Assembly (NCBI GenBank): GCA_043749225.1
Contig: JAYVEP010000123.1
Location: 19,205 to 83,204 of the forward strand
Source: JANXUC01 sp043749225
GTDB taxonomy: Bacteria > Acidobacteriota > Terriglobia > Terriglobales > Acidobacteriaceae
Reading direction: 5' to 3'
DNA: 64,000 nucleotides
Shown: in pieces, positions 17,518 to 26,791 of the stretch
Numbering within the stretch: the stretch's first letter is position 1
Layout: each line of letters begins with the position of its first letter
Notes under the pieces: generated by a model
The model's database searches: none
What the model was told of the DNA's origin: nothing
What the model saw: only the letters and a program-made list of their open reading frames with translations
Position numbers and translations under genes: made by a program

Positions 17518-19800
17518 CTACAGCTGCGCCAGCGCCTGCCGTGCTTCATCCGCGTGCGCAAACTTTGGATTCAGCTTCAGCGACTTTTGCAGATTTACTT
17601 TCGCCAGATCTTTCTTGCCGTCTTTTTGATAGGCCAAGCCCAAGTGATAGAAAGTGACTGGATCTTCAGGCTGGTCTTGATCAGCCGCGTTCTTGACGGA
17701 TTCCCTAAACAAGTTGATGGCGGAAGCGTAAATACCCTTTTGATAAAACGCCCAACCGAGAGTATCAGCTGAGTTAGGCGAGTCGGGCATGCCGCGCCGT
17801 GCCTCCTGCGCCATCCCCAGGGCAATGTCCACATTGCCGCCTTGCTGCAGCATCAGGTAAGCCATATTGTTTTTCGCCAAAGCATTGTCCGGCTGCACCT
17901 GCAACGCCTTCTGGTACATGTCCTTGGCTTCCTGCCACTGTTGTTTCGATTCCAGCATTTCTCCAGCTAGAACATAAAAACGGGAATCGTTCGGGTTGTC
18001 CTTCACGGATTGTTGGTAGGTAGCAATGGCTTGATCGACGTGCCCCGCGGCGACTTGCACCTGGCCAAGCTTCAGCAAAGCCTCGGAGTTCGTCTTGTCC
18101 AGGTCAATGGACTTCCGCAGTGCCGTTTCGGCGGATGCATAATCTTCCTTGTCGGAATAAACAACGCCGAGCAGAAAATAGTAGCTGCTGTTATTGGGGA
18201 CCGTCGCGATCTGCTGGTTCACTCGCGCCACCGCTTTGTCCCACTGTCCTTGCCCGGAATAAACGCGTGCCAGCCCAACCAGGGCGTCGGCGGCAGTCGA
18301 ATCGTGGGTTAGAGCCTGCTCATAGTACTTTGTGGACTCGGCAAACTTTTTCTGTTCCAGAAAAAGATTCCCTACGTGAATATAGCCAACCGGGCTATTG
18401 GGAGCGACTTCGATGGCTTTACGCATATCCGCTTCCGCGCCCTTATCGTCCTTGCGCCCGTGCTTGGAAAGTCCCAACAGCACATAACCATCCGGCAGCA
18501 GCGGTTGCTGCTGAATGATTTCCTTGGCGGAAGCTTCTAACGCCGGGTAATTCGAATTCTTAAGTTCAATCGCCGCCAGTGCGCGATGCGCCTCAAACAA
18601 ATCCGGGCGCAGCCTGACGGCGTTCCTCCATTCGTTCTCTGCGGAGGTCTCGTTGTCCAGCGCGTCGTAAGCGGCGCCCAAATGGTAATGCGCAACGCCG
18701 TTGTCGGGGTCCGTCGCAATCACCGACTGCAGTGTGCTGGAGGCTTCTCGCAGCTGTCCCCGCCGCAGCTGAATCTGCCCGCGATAGATCAGGCAATCGG
18801 AGTCATGAGCGTTGTCTTTCACCAGTTCGTCATTCAGCTTGGCGGCCTCGTCCACGCGATTCTTCAAGATCAGCAACTGCACATAATTCTTTTTCGCCTG
18901 CACATCTTTAGGATGTGCATGGAACACCGACTCGTATTCCTGCGTTGCTTTGTCGATATCGCCCGCAGCGAAGTAAAAGTCGCCGAGCATCCGGTAGGCG
19001 GTCCCATTCTCCGGAATCTCTTGCTTTACTTTCAGCAACTCCGCTTCGGCTTCTTCGCGCTTGCCCTGTTCCATAAACAGACGAACCAGCGCCGCACGAG
19101 CCTCCGCATTCTTGGGCTCGGAAACCACGGCGTGCCGGTAGACTTGTTCGGCTTCCATCCAGCGCGACCGCGACTGATAGAAATTGCCAAGGGCGATCTG
19201 GGTATTCACGACCCGGGGATTCATCTCGACAGCCTTGCGAAAGCTTGCCTCCGCCGCGTCCGCCTGGTTGGCGCGCACCTGCAAAAAGGCCAGATTCAGT
19301 AGCATGTCGGCGTTGGCGGGTGCGCTGGCAACCGCTTTCTGCATTTCCGCCAGTGCCGCCGTCTGGTTGTCCTGTGCGGAAAGGTAGTTGGCCATGGCCA
19401 CGTGAAACTGTGGGTTAGACGAATCCTTTACGCTCAAAACATCCAGATGTTCCTTGGCGCGGTCCAGCGCGTGGCTGGCAATCAGTAAGTTTGCGATATC
19501 GATATGAGCTTTGAAGTAGTCAGGGTTTAGCTCGATCGTGCGCTCCAGCTGTTCGTAGGCGGAGTTCCACTCCTGCAACTTTAGATAGGACTGGGCCAGC
19601 TGGTAGTGCGCATCGACAAAACGCGGATCCACCTGAAGGGCGTTCGCGTACTGAATAGTGGCTTCGCGGTATTTTGCTTTCTCGAAATACCGCTGGCCGC
19701 TTTCAAAGTAACGTTGTTTGCGGACGTTCGGGTCGCGCGAGCAGCCGGCCAGAAATGTCAGAGCCAGCAGTGTCAGTAATGAAATCAGAATAGTGCGCAT
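17518..19800 (-). CDS. TPR-repeat lipoprotein of the exosortase/EPS locus (PrsT-like)
   Basis: 760 residues starting with a lipoprotein signal (MRTILISLLT..., LAGC lipobox, lipidated C20) followed by roughly twenty tetratricopeptide repeats running to the C-terminus (for example YREATIQYANALQVDPRFVD and KDLAKVNLQKSLKLNPKF). The ATG at 19798-19800 is chosen because it opens directly with the signal peptide; a longer form from 19884 would bury it. Its size and position beside epsI and the exosortase match TPR lipoproteins associated with PEP-CTERM/exosortase EPS systems. Probably a periplasmic scaffold for EPS assembly or export. Transcribed with the exosortase genes. Confidence 0.85.
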   Translation of the reverse strand: MRTILISLLTLLALTFLAGCSRDPNVRKQRYFESGQRYFEKAKYREATIQYANALQVDPRFVDAHYQLAQSYLKLQEWNSAYEQLERTIELNPDYFKAHIDIANLLIASHALDRAKEHLDVLSVKDSSNPQFHVAMANYLSAQDNQTAALAEMQKAVASAPANADMLLNLAFLQVRANQADAAEASFRKAVEMNPRVVNTQIALGNFYQSRSRWMEAEQVYRHAVVSEPKNAEARAALVRLFMEQGKREEAEAELLKVKQEIPENGTAYRMLGDFYFAAGDIDKATQEYESVFHAHPKDVQAKKNYVQLLILKNRVDEAAKLNDELVKDNAHDSDCLIYRGQIQLRRGQLREASSTLQSVIATDPDNGVAHYHLGAAYDALDNETSAENEWRNAVRLRPDLFEAHRALAAIELKNSNYPALEASAKEIIQQQPLLPDGYVLLGLSKHGRKDDKGAEADMRKAIEVAPNSPVGYIHVGNLFLEQKKFAESTKYYEQALTHDSTAADALVGLARVYSGQGQWDKAVARVNQQIATVPNNSSYYFLLGVVYSDKEDYASAETALRKSIDLDKTNSEALLKLGQVQVAAGHVDQAIATYQQSVKDNPNDSRFYVLAGEMLESKQQWQEAKDMYQKALQVQPDNALAKNNMAYLMLQQGGNVDIALGMAQEARRGMPDSPNSADTLGWAFYQKGIYASAINLFRESVKNAADQDQPEDPVTFYHLGLAYQKDGKKDLAKVNLQKSLKLNPKFAHADEARQALAQL

Positions 19801-19951
19801 GTTTCGAATACAGGAACATTTCACGAGAACTCTCCCAACCATAGTGAACAAATACTCAAGACTGATTACAGCCCGTTTGACCAAAATGAATTGTTATTGC
19901 AAATCGCAGGACGGCTCGGCCCATTCTCCCAGAGTAACCCGTCTCCGAAAC

Positions 19952-20602
19952 TTAACGTGGAACGTAGCGATCCAGCAACGGCACAACTTGCCCGGCAAAC
20001 TCCAGCAGCCTCGCTCTGGCGGCCTCAGTGTGTTCTTTCGGAGCCACGGCAGTAGTCATCCGAATCAGCGAGCCGTCGCTGCGGTTGTAGCGCATAGCAT
20101 CCGTTACCAAATAAATCTTAGCCCAGTATTCGCTAGCCACCATGCGACCATGCGCCTGGTACCAATATAGAACCAGCCTCCGCTCCGAGCCTTTAGTGAC
20201 CAGGTACTCGTTCACTACGAACGGGGCGCTCCCCGGCACGTTGACTTCGGTCTGCTTAGATTCCACCGGCGACCACCCCGACCCAGGCAAGCAGTTCTTC
20301 GGCGTGTGCAACGTGTCTCCCGCCCGTTGTGAAGCAAAATAGGCTAAGAATAGATCCACATCGGGAGTCCCCATGCTGTCCGGGTAGTAGCGGAACAGGA
20401 ATTCTCCATGTCCCAGAACGTCGAGCACTTCCGGCGACAGGGAGACGTCCACGCCGCTGCGGGTCCCAAGGTTGTGCGGGAAAGTCCCCAGGGGCTCACG
20501 CGAAAGGCTTACTTCCTCCGAGCCGCGGGCGTAGAGAAATCCAGCCGTCGTTGCCAGCAGCATGGCCACGAGAAAAAAGCGAAAGTGGCTTTGCCGGTTC
20601 AT
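19952..20602 (-). CDS. epsI: EpsI family exosortase-associated protein
   Basis: 216 residues with one N-terminal membrane segment (about 8-25) and an extracytoplasmic domain. The motif TLHTPKNCLPGSGW (97-110) is diagnostic of the EpsI family, which in many genomes is either fused to the exosortase C-terminus or encoded next to it. Its start codon overlaps the exosortase stop (ATGA), so the two are translationally coupled. The function is not fully defined; EpsI is required for EPS production in related loci. Confidence 0.9.
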   Translation of the reverse strand: MNRQSHFRFFLVAMLLATTAGFLYARGSEEVSLSREPLGTFPHNLGTRSGVDVSLSPEVLDVLGHGEFLFRYYPDSMGTPDVDLFLAYFASQRAGDTLHTPKNCLPGSGWSPVESKQTEVNVPGSAPFVVNEYLVTKGSERRLVLYWYQAHGRMVASEYWAKIYLVTDAMRYNRSDGSLIRMTTAVAPKEHTEAARARLLEFAGQVVPLLDRYVPR

Positions 20603-21546
20603 ACCTTCGACCCCGTTGCGGTGTCTTTTAGATGCGCAGGCTCAGAATTCTCGCTCACCCCGTCGCCGCTGCCTAGAACCCAGTGCGACAGTCGACGAAC
20701 CGCGAACAACAGCAGCAGGGAGACAACAAAAATCATCCAGCCTGAAAAGGTATGAAAAAAGCCTTCTGCTTTATCGACATCCCAGTGTTGCACCATGAGG
20801 CCTGTGCCTACAATCCGCAGACTATTGGCCGCCACGGCAATCGGGATGGCAGCCAGCGCCAACAGCAATCGCACCAGCCAGCGCCGCTCCAGAAGATAGC
20901 CGTACATCACCGCCAACGTTACCAGCGACATAAGCGACCGAATGCCGCTGCAAGCCTCCGCAACCTCCAGAGACATCGCGGGCAGCCGAATGACGTTGCC
21001 TTCGCGTAAGACTGGTACGCCCGCCAGCGGAAGCAGATTGGAAGCCAGGCGAGCAGCCAGCGTTTGCAGCGGGAAAACTATCTGGTTAAACAAGATGGCC
21101 GGGACCGGAATCATCAGTAGTAGAAAAAGCCACGGGAATGCGACTGCACGCAGGAACTTCCATCCCAAAAAAATAACAACAATCCCGCCGAGCACGAGGA
21201 TCAAGGAGAGCCGCGCGAGGAACAGTTCCGCTCCGAGCGTCCCTACAATCAGGCAAAGCAATCCCGGTACCACGAGGCAAAAGCCCGCCCACGCTGGATT
21301 GTGGGGCAGCTTCGCCAATCGTGCCCGCTCCGTCCACAAGACATAGGCGGAAAATGCGGGCACAAAAAAGCCATGCGAAAAGTTCGGGTCGTGGGTCCAC
21401 TGCCCAGCCAGCCGCGAAAGCACGGGGAAGTACAGAACCCCTAACAGGCACACTAAGACGGCGAGCTTGAACTTGGGGCCGAGCTCTACCGGAGCCTTCG
21501 TCGCATCCTCCCGCGCCGAATGGGCGGTTGGGACAGGGAAATTCAT
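20599..21546 (-). CDS. Exosortase (EpsH/Xrt family transpeptidase-like membrane protease)
   Basis: 315 residues with about eight membrane helices. The three catalytic positions of exosortases are all present: cysteine in EVAEACSGIRSLMSL (C199), arginine in ANSLRIVGTGLM (R244) and histidine in HTFSGW (H265). Exosortases cut C-terminal PEP-CTERM-type sorting signals at the membrane. The ATG at 21544-21546 follows an AAGGTAGG-type ribosome site; the upstream in-frame extension is unlikely. It begins the minus-strand operon exosortase-epsI-TPR lipoprotein. No protein in this window has a visible PEP-CTERM tail, so its clients must lie elsewhere or carry an unrecognised signal. Confidence 0.92.
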   Translation of the reverse strand: MNFPVPTAHSAREDATKAPVELGPKFKLAVLVCLLGVLYFPVLSRLAGQWTHDPNFSHGFFVPAFSAYVLWTERARLAKLPHNPAWAGFCLVVPGLLCLIVGTLGAELFLARLSLILVLGGIVVIFLGWKFLRAVAFPWLFLLLMIPVPAILFNQIVFPLQTLAARLASNLLPLAGVPVLREGNVIRLPAMSLEVAEACSGIRSLMSLVTLAVMYGYLLERRWLVRLLLALAAIPIAVAANSLRIVGTGLMVQHWDVDKAEGFFHTFSGWMIFVVSLLLLFAVRRLSHWVLGSGDGVSENSEPAHLKDTATGSKV

Positions 21547-21928
21547 GAAATGGCCTACCTTACAGCATATGCCACGCCTTCCGAAAGTCAAATAGCCATT
21601 CAGGGGAGTAGCGCAAGGCGCAGAGCGCCCCGCCGGCATCGCCGGGGGTCACCTAAGCAGTCAGGCGGGGTCCGCAGTGACCGGGCGACCTCCCTTGCAA
21701 CTGTAAATTGTTCAGTAAAATAGACTTATAGGCATTGGCTTAACCCCACGAAGGGGCGATAATAATAGAAGATTACGAAAGAATGGGTAATTGTTTTCCA
21801 CTTTTCCTCCGAACCGTGGGAAGATAGCCTTAGGTAAGAGCTGTGGTGGAGTTTGTCCGAAATTGGGTAAGTATTTGTCCAACAGGGGATTAGGTCGCCA
21901 GTTTCTCGAAAGTTGAGGTGTCCCCAGC
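21547..21928. other. Divergent intergenic region between exosortase and EPS regulator
   Basis: 382 bp without a convincing gene. It must hold the promoters for both arms of the EPS locus. Two similar direct elements, TGGGTAATTGTTTTCCA (21784-21800) and TGGGTAAGTATTTGTCCA (21864-21881), lie 80 bp apart upstream of the regulator gene. I did not find a convincing -24/-12 sigma-54 promoter here. Confidence 0.5.
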
Positions 21929-22981
21929 ATGGCATCTGTCTTGCTCCAAGAGGATAGACACAATTTCGTACCAGTCCCCCAGAAGAATCGCTACTCTATG
22001 TCGACCATGGACCATAATTTCTCCGTGCCGCCTTCTGTGTCTTCGAAGGACAGTCAGCGGAGATCCTCGTTTGTTGCCAGCGGAACTTCGCCGGAGAGCA
22101 GGGTGGTGGAGTCTGAGTTCCTGCCGGGTGGTTGTGCGGCCATGCGCTCGGTCGAGCAGGTCATGCGTGAGTTAGCGGCAGGAGACGCCCCGGTTTTGAT
22201 TCGCGCCGAAGCGGGAGCGGGGAAGCGCACAGCAGCGCAACGAATCCACCAGATGTCGATTCGGCGCGGCCATCCTTTCGTTGCGCTGGATTGCGCCACG
22301 TTGACCGGCGAGGCCCTGGAAAACAGCGTCATTGCTACCTTCTGTCGAGGCACGGTTCTGTTGGAAGAAGTAGCCAACCTCACGGCAGCTTGCCAGGAAA
22401 AGCTGATGCAGGTTCTCGAAAGTGGTGTGAGTTCGACCAGCGCCCGCCTGGTTTTCACAACTGGAAAAGATTTGGAGCGCGAGTTGTCCGAGCGCCGCTT
22501 CCGCGAAGATTTGTACTACCGTATCAGTGGCGTCTGCCTGCGCCTGCCTCCGTTGCGGCAACGTCGCGAAGATATTGCTCCACTCGTGCGTTTTTTTCTG
22601 ACTCGTTATGCAGCGGAGTTAGGGCGGAACCTTCCACAACTCAGCCCGGAAGCGGAACAACGGCTACAGGATTATGCCTGGCCAGGGAATCTGCGTGAGC
22701 TGCAGGATGTAGCCAAGGCGATTGTCGTTTTAGGAGACGAAGCCCTTGTTTTAGGCGGGTTACGCGGGTTGAGCATCTTGCCAGGTCGCCGCGCCGATGG
22801 ACGGGTATCTCTGAAAGAAGCATCGAAAGCGGCGTCGCGTGAAGCCGAAAAAGAACTGATTTTGAAGGTTTTGAACCGCACGCGCTGGAATCGACGCCGC
22901 GCAGCCGAGGAGTTGCAGATTAGCTACAAAGCTCTGCTCTACAAGCTGAAACAGATTGGTTGCCATGAGTACGGAGCTTAG
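21929..22981 (+). CDS. AAA+ NtrC-like regulator lacking the GAFTGA loop, with Fis-type HTH
   Basis: 350 residues. No receiver domain: about 65 unstructured residues lead into an AAA+ module with a degenerate Walker A (AEAGAGKRT, 93-101, instead of GExGTGKE), Walker B GTVLLEEV (141-148), an arginine-rich FREDLYYRISGVCLRLPPLR and WPGNLREL (251-258). A Fis-type HTH ends the protein (about 306-343). Between LENSVI (130-135) and the Walker B only five residues remain where NtrC-family proteins have about 28 including GAFTGA, the sigma-54 contact loop. It is therefore probably not a conventional sigma-54 activator, perhaps acting at sigma-70 promoters as TyrR does. First gene of the plus-strand EPS operon. 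Confidence 0.85.
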   Translation: MASVLLQEDRHNFVPVPQKNRYSMSTMDHNFSVPPSVSSKDSQRRSSFVASGTSPESRVVESEFLPGGCAAMRSVEQVMRELAAGDAPVLIRAEAGAGKRTAAQRIHQMSIRRGHPFVALDCATLTGEALENSVIATFCRGTVLLEEVANLTAACQEKLMQVLESGVSSTSARLVFTTGKDLERELSERRFREDLYYRISGVCLRLPPLRQRREDIAPLVRFFLTRYAAELGRNLPQLSPEAEQRLQDYAWPGNLRELQDVAKAIVVLGDEALVLGGLRGLSILPGRRADGRVSLKEASKAASREAEKELILKVLNRTRWNRRRAAEELQISYKALLYKLKQIGCHEYGA

Positions 22982-23050
22982 GCCAGAAAAAATTTGGCCC
23001 GGAAGAAAATCGAACGGACGTAAGCAACACTACTTTTTTGAGGAGCTGGT

Positions 23051-23695
23051 ATGAAACGCACAGGAATGCTGGTGGGGTTGGTTTTGGCGGTCAGCTTTGT
23101 CACGACTGGGTGTCCGGCACAGGACACTTCGACAAAGCCAGCGGCGGCGCCTGCGCAGGCAGCAACGTCGCCGGCACCGCCACCGGCGACCCCCGCGCCC
23201 CTAAACGCTGTACCCAAGGATTACGTGATCGGTTCCGAAGACACCGTCATGGTTTCGGTTTGGAACGAAGAGAAGCTGACAGCCACATTGCCGGTGCGCC
23301 CGGATGGCAAGATTTCACTGCCACTGCTGAATGATGTGCAGGCGTCGGGGCTCACGCCGATGGCATTGGCGGATTCGATTACTGAGAAGCTGAAGAAGTT
23401 TCTGGCTGACCCCCGCGTGACGGTGGTGGTGACTCAGATGAACAGCCAGAAGGTCTTCATGCTGGGCGAAGTGTCGCATACCGGCGCTTTGCCGCTACTG
23501 CCGAATATGACAGTGTTGCAGGCGTTGTCCACGGCGGGGTTTTCGCAGTTCGCCAACCAGAAGAAGATCTACATCTTGCGCGTGGAGGATGGGAAACAGC
23601 AGAAGCTTCCTTTCAATTATAAGGCGGTCGTTAAGGGCGAGCAGATGGAACAGAACATTCTGCTGAAGCCGGGCGACACGATCGTGGTGCCTTAG
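23051..23695 (+). CDS. Polysaccharide export lipoprotein (Wza/Poly_export family)
   Basis: 214 residues. A signal peptide ending in a lipobox-like VTTGC (C21) is followed by an Ala/Pro-rich linker (about 25-50), then the polysaccharide-export domain (DYVIGSEDTVMVSVW; VRPDGKISLPLL) and a SLBB-like segment (VFMLGEVSHTGALPLLPNMT). It ends LKPGDTIVVP, the usual end of the family's second beta-grasp domain. Size and composition match the short Wza-type proteins of exosortase-linked EPS systems, forming or gating the outer-membrane channel. GAGGAG at 23039-23044 supports the ATG. Confidence 0.92.
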   Translation: MKRTGMLVGLVLAVSFVTTGCPAQDTSTKPAAAPAQAATSPAPPPATPAPLNAVPKDYVIGSEDTVMVSVWNEEKLTATLPVRPDGKISLPLLNDVQASGLTPMALADSITEKLKKFLADPRVTVVVTQMNSQKVFMLGEVSHTGALPLLPNMTVLQALSTAGFSQFANQKKIYILRVEDGKQQKLPFNYKAVVKGEQMEQNILLKPGDTIVVP

Positions 23696-23699
23696 GGCC

Positions 23700-25085
23700 A
23701 TGAGAAAAGTCATGAAGAACAGTCAGCATAAGAGCGTGCGCGCGGGAATCCTGTTGCTGGGGATGACGTTACTGGGACTGACCCTGTCGACGCAGCCAGG
23801 TATCGCGCAAACCACGCCGCCTCCTGCGTTTGGGCAGGATCCTACGCCGCCGCCGGTCACGCAGGCGCCGCCGGTCACGTCCCTGGATGAACCGTCCCTA
23901 GAGCCTTCGGTGTCGGCTCGGAGTTACTTGCAGCCGGGCGCTCACATCAGCGAAACAGTCAACAGCAATTTAGGCGGTACTGGCGGATCCAGTGGTGGTA
24001 ACGGAGTGGTTGGCATTACGCGGGCGCTCGGGAGCCTGGATCTGAAACGGTTGTGGAGCCGCTACGACCTGAGCCTGGATTACATCGGCGGGTTGAGCCT
24101 CTACAGCGACAACTTTGGCGGTCCAACCCAGTCGCATTCCATGAACGCGGCTCAGCGTTATTCCTGGCGCACCGGACAAGTGCAGGTGTGCGATGGACTC
24201 ACCTACCTACCCGAAGGTTCCTTCGGCTTCAGCGCATACGGCGCTGGAGGAAGCTGCGGCGGAAGCAGTATTGGAGGCGGTGGCAGCAGCTTCGGCTCCC
24301 TGAACAAAACGGATCCGCGGCTCACGAACTCCACGGGGATCAACCTGCATGAGAGTTTAAGTCCTCGTTCGACGATCACTTTAGGCGGAAGCTACGGCTT
24401 CACGGACTTTTTTGGCAACACCAGCGTGGGTACCGTGAACAGCCATGAGTTGTCTGGGCAGGCTGGCTACAACCGGATCCTGAACAAGTTCGATCAGGTT
24501 GGCGTTTCGTACGGCTATCAGCAGTTCCAGTTTCCGACAGCGGGCGCGGGCACCATTCGCTCCAATGTGGTGCAGGTGCTTTACGGACACCAAATCTCGG
24601 GAAGAATGAGTTTGATTCTGGGGGCAGGGCCACAGTTTACTACTATCAACGGGTCGACACACCTCAACGCGAATATTCGTACCAGTTTGCGCTATCACTT
24701 TCCGCGAACCTCTTTGGCAATGAGTTATAGCCGCTTCACTTCCAGCGGCTCGGGATTGCAACTGGGGTCGCAGAGCGATGTAGCGAAAGTGGGGGTGCAG
24801 CGGCCCTTGAATCGCTTGTGGACGGGCAACTTGGATGTCGGATACTCCCGTCACTCCGCTTTGCAGCAGCCGGGCTCGTCGCGAGCAGTGGGGGGCACCT
24901 TCCAGACGGGTTTTACAGGGGGCGGAGTCAGTCGTCGCTTGGGACACTTTTTCACTTTGACCATGCACTACCAGTACAGCTACGAATCCTTCAGCGATAA
25001 AGCCCGGGTGGGCCCGGGGTCATTCAACCGGCATATTGGGGACGTGATGTTGAGCTGGCATCCTAGGCCGATCCGTTTGGACTAG
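23700..25085 (+). CDS. Outer-membrane beta-barrel protein of the EPS locus
   Basis: 461 residues with a signal peptide (hydrophobic GILLLGMTLLGLTL, ending GIAQ), a proline-rich N-terminal stretch (PPPVTQAPPVTS) and many alternating aromatic/hydrophobic strands through to the C-terminus (RSTITLGGSYGFTDFF; MSYSRFTSSGSG). This pattern fits a porin-like barrel. It starts 4 bp after the export lipoprotein gene, so it is co-transcribed, and barrels at this position in exosortase loci are usually presumed to take part in EPS export. A glycine/serine-rich loop lies around residues 175-200. An internal ATG at 23712 could be the true start. Confidence 0.78.
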   Translation: MRKVMKNSQHKSVRAGILLLGMTLLGLTLSTQPGIAQTTPPPAFGQDPTPPPVTQAPPVTSLDEPSLEPSVSARSYLQPGAHISETVNSNLGGTGGSSGGNGVVGITRALGSLDLKRLWSRYDLSLDYIGGLSLYSDNFGGPTQSHSMNAAQRYSWRTGQVQVCDGLTYLPEGSFGFSAYGAGGSCGGSSIGGGGSSFGSLNKTDPRLTNSTGINLHESLSPRSTITLGGSYGFTDFFGNTSVGTVNSHELSGQAGYNRILNKFDQVGVSYGYQQFQFPTAGAGTIRSNVVQVLYGHQISGRMSLILGAGPQFTTINGSTHLNANIRTSLRYHFPRTSLAMSYSRFTSSGSGLQLGSQSDVAKVGVQRPLNRLWTGNLDVGYSRHSALQQPGSSRAVGGTFQTGFTGGGVSRRLGHFFTLTMHYQYSYESFSDKARVGPGSFNRHIGDVMLSWHPRPIRLD

Positions 25086-25172
25086 CGGCAGGAGCGGAAC
25101 TTTTGATTTTTGGAGTGGGAGTTTTGAAGCGTAGATTGAACGCTGATTTTCTGGGATTGATTTTCTAAGCAG

Positions 25173-25187
25173 GCTGCCGTGGGCAGC
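25173..25187 (+). promoter_or_regulatory. Small hairpin just upstream of the chain-length gene
   Basis: GCTGCC-GTG-GGCAGC forms a perfect 6-bp stem with a 3-nt loop in the 119-bp leader before the chain-length determinant, immediately ahead of the AGGAAG ribosome site. It could modulate translation or RNA processing within the EPS operon; no T-run follows, so it is not an intrinsic terminator. Confidence 0.35.
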
Positions 25188-25204
25188 AGGAAGAGAACAC
25201 GAAG

Positions 25205-26782
25205 ATGATATTGAATCGCCAACTCGGAATCGACGATTACCTGGGGATGCTGCGGCGTCAGAAGTGGAAGATCATAATTCCCGCTCTGATTATGCCGATC
25301 ATTGGATACCTGGCTTCCTATGCCCTGCCGCCGAAGTATACGTCGACGGCGTCGGTGCTGGTGGAAGGGCAACAGATTCAGGTCACGCCGATTGTGACGG
25401 CGGATTTGTTGCAGCGCATTGTGAAGATGGAGCAGCAAATTCTAAGTCCCTCCCGCTTGCGGCCGATGATCGATAAGCTGAGCTTGGCCAAAGGTGCGGA
25501 TGTAGACACGCTGGTGGCCGATATTCGCACCAACCTGACCATCCAACCCATGGACGAGGATTTGGCGAAGAGTGCGGGAGCATCCGCTTCGGCGGGGAAG
25601 AAAAAGGGTGGCGGCGGCGGTGGTCCGGCCCAGCCCAGCTTTGCCGGTTTCAACGTGCTCTACACCGCTAACAACGCGCGCTTGGCACAGCAGGTTTGCA
25701 ACGAGCTGACGTCCATGCTGCTGGATGAAAACCTGAAGCAGCGGTCCGGCGTGGCGACCGACGCTACCCACTTTTTTGCGCAGCGAGTGAATGAAGCCAA
25801 ACAGGCGCTGGACGACATGGATGGGAAGGTGGCTTCGTTCAATCGTCAGTACATGGGGCAGCTACCGGGGGATGGCCCGGCAAATCTGCAGATGTTGACG
25901 GCGTTGAATTCGCAATTGGATGCCAACGTACAGGCTCTGAACCGGGCGCAGCAGGACAAGACTTTTGCCGAGTCCAATCTGGCGCAGCAGTTAACCGCAT
26001 GGAGGGCGTCCCTGAGTGCGGGAGGCAGCCCGCAGGCGCTGGACCAGCAGATTGCAGCGAAGCAGGCTGAGTTGCAGCAGTTGGAGTCGAAATACACGCC
26101 CGATCATCCCGATGTGATCAGAGTGCGCCGCGAGCTGGCGGAGTTGCGCAGAAAAGCCAGTGAAGCCAACAACGCGGCCGTAGCCCCGGAAGAAAACAGG
26201 AAGGCGAGCGCGGCGGAGCCAGCTGAGATTCGCCAGGTACGTTTGCAGATTCATCAGTACGAGCAGATTATCGCGCAGGCGACACGAGACCAAGGTCGTT
26301 TGCAGCAGCAAATCCAGTCTTATCAGGCGAAAGTAACGGTGAGCCCCGCAGTGGACGAGCAATACAAGATTCTGACGCGGGATTATGAAGTTGCGCAGAG
26401 AACCTATCAGGACGCGGTGACACAGAGGGATAAGGCGGAGACTACTTCGGAGGTGGAATCGAGTCAGCTGGGGGAGCGGTTTAACTTGTTGAACGTCGCC
26501 GATCTGCCTGAGGATCCGAGTTTTCCGAAACGCTGGCTCTTCTTGGCAGGCGGGTTGGGGGCTGGATTTGGCCTTGGATTCGCGTTAGCGCTGCTGTTTG
26601 AGCTGAAAGATACTTCCATCCGCACGGAGCCTGACGTGGAAGCCGTGCTGGAATTGCCCACGCTGATCTCCCTGCCCTGGCTGGGAGAACAAATCGAGAA
26701 GAACATGCCGGATGGCGGGGGCTCCACGTTCTGGCGCAAGACGAATAAACCCGAAGCGGAGAAAGCGACGATCGAGGTCTAA
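25205..26782 (+). CDS. Chain-length determinant protein (Wzz/GumC family)
   Basis: 525 residues, polysaccharide co-polymerase type. Membrane segment near the N-terminus (KIIIPALIMPIIGYLASYAL, about 22-41) and another near the C-terminus (WLFLAGGLGAGFGLGFALAL, about 443-463) bracket a large periplasmic region rich in coiled coil (about 185-420, with QQQIQSYQAK-type heptads). Residues about 135-146 are a lysine/glycine run (KKKGGGGGG), an unusual flexible insertion. The protein ends without a kinase domain; the BY-kinase partner is a separate gene two positions on. Expected role: set EPS chain length and couple polymerase to the export channel. Confidence 0.9.
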   Translation: MILNRQLGIDDYLGMLRRQKWKIIIPALIMPIIGYLASYALPPKYTSTASVLVEGQQIQVTPIVTADLLQRIVKMEQQILSPSRLRPMIDKLSLAKGADVDTLVADIRTNLTIQPMDEDLAKSAGASASAGKKKGGGGGGPAQPSFAGFNVLYTANNARLAQQVCNELTSMLLDENLKQRSGVATDATHFFAQRVNEAKQALDDMDGKVASFNRQYMGQLPGDGPANLQMLTALNSQLDANVQALNRAQQDKTFAESNLAQQLTAWRASLSAGGSPQALDQQIAAKQAELQQLESKYTPDHPDVIRVRRELAELRRKASEANNAAVAPEENRKASAAEPAEIRQVRLQIHQYEQIIAQATRDQGRLQQQIQSYQAKVTVSPAVDEQYKILTRDYEVAQRTYQDAVTQRDKAETTSEVESSQLGERFNLLNVADLPEDPSFPKRWLFLAGGLGAGFGLGFALALLFELKDTSIRTEPDVEAVLELPTLISLPWLGEQIEKNMPDGGGSTFWRKTNKPEAEKATIEV

Positions 26783-26791
26783 CGAGACTTT

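Noticed and set aside
21547..21600. Possible sigma-54 -24/-12 promoter near TGGCATATGC on the minus strand
   Set aside because: The spacing and the -12 element do not match the consensus.
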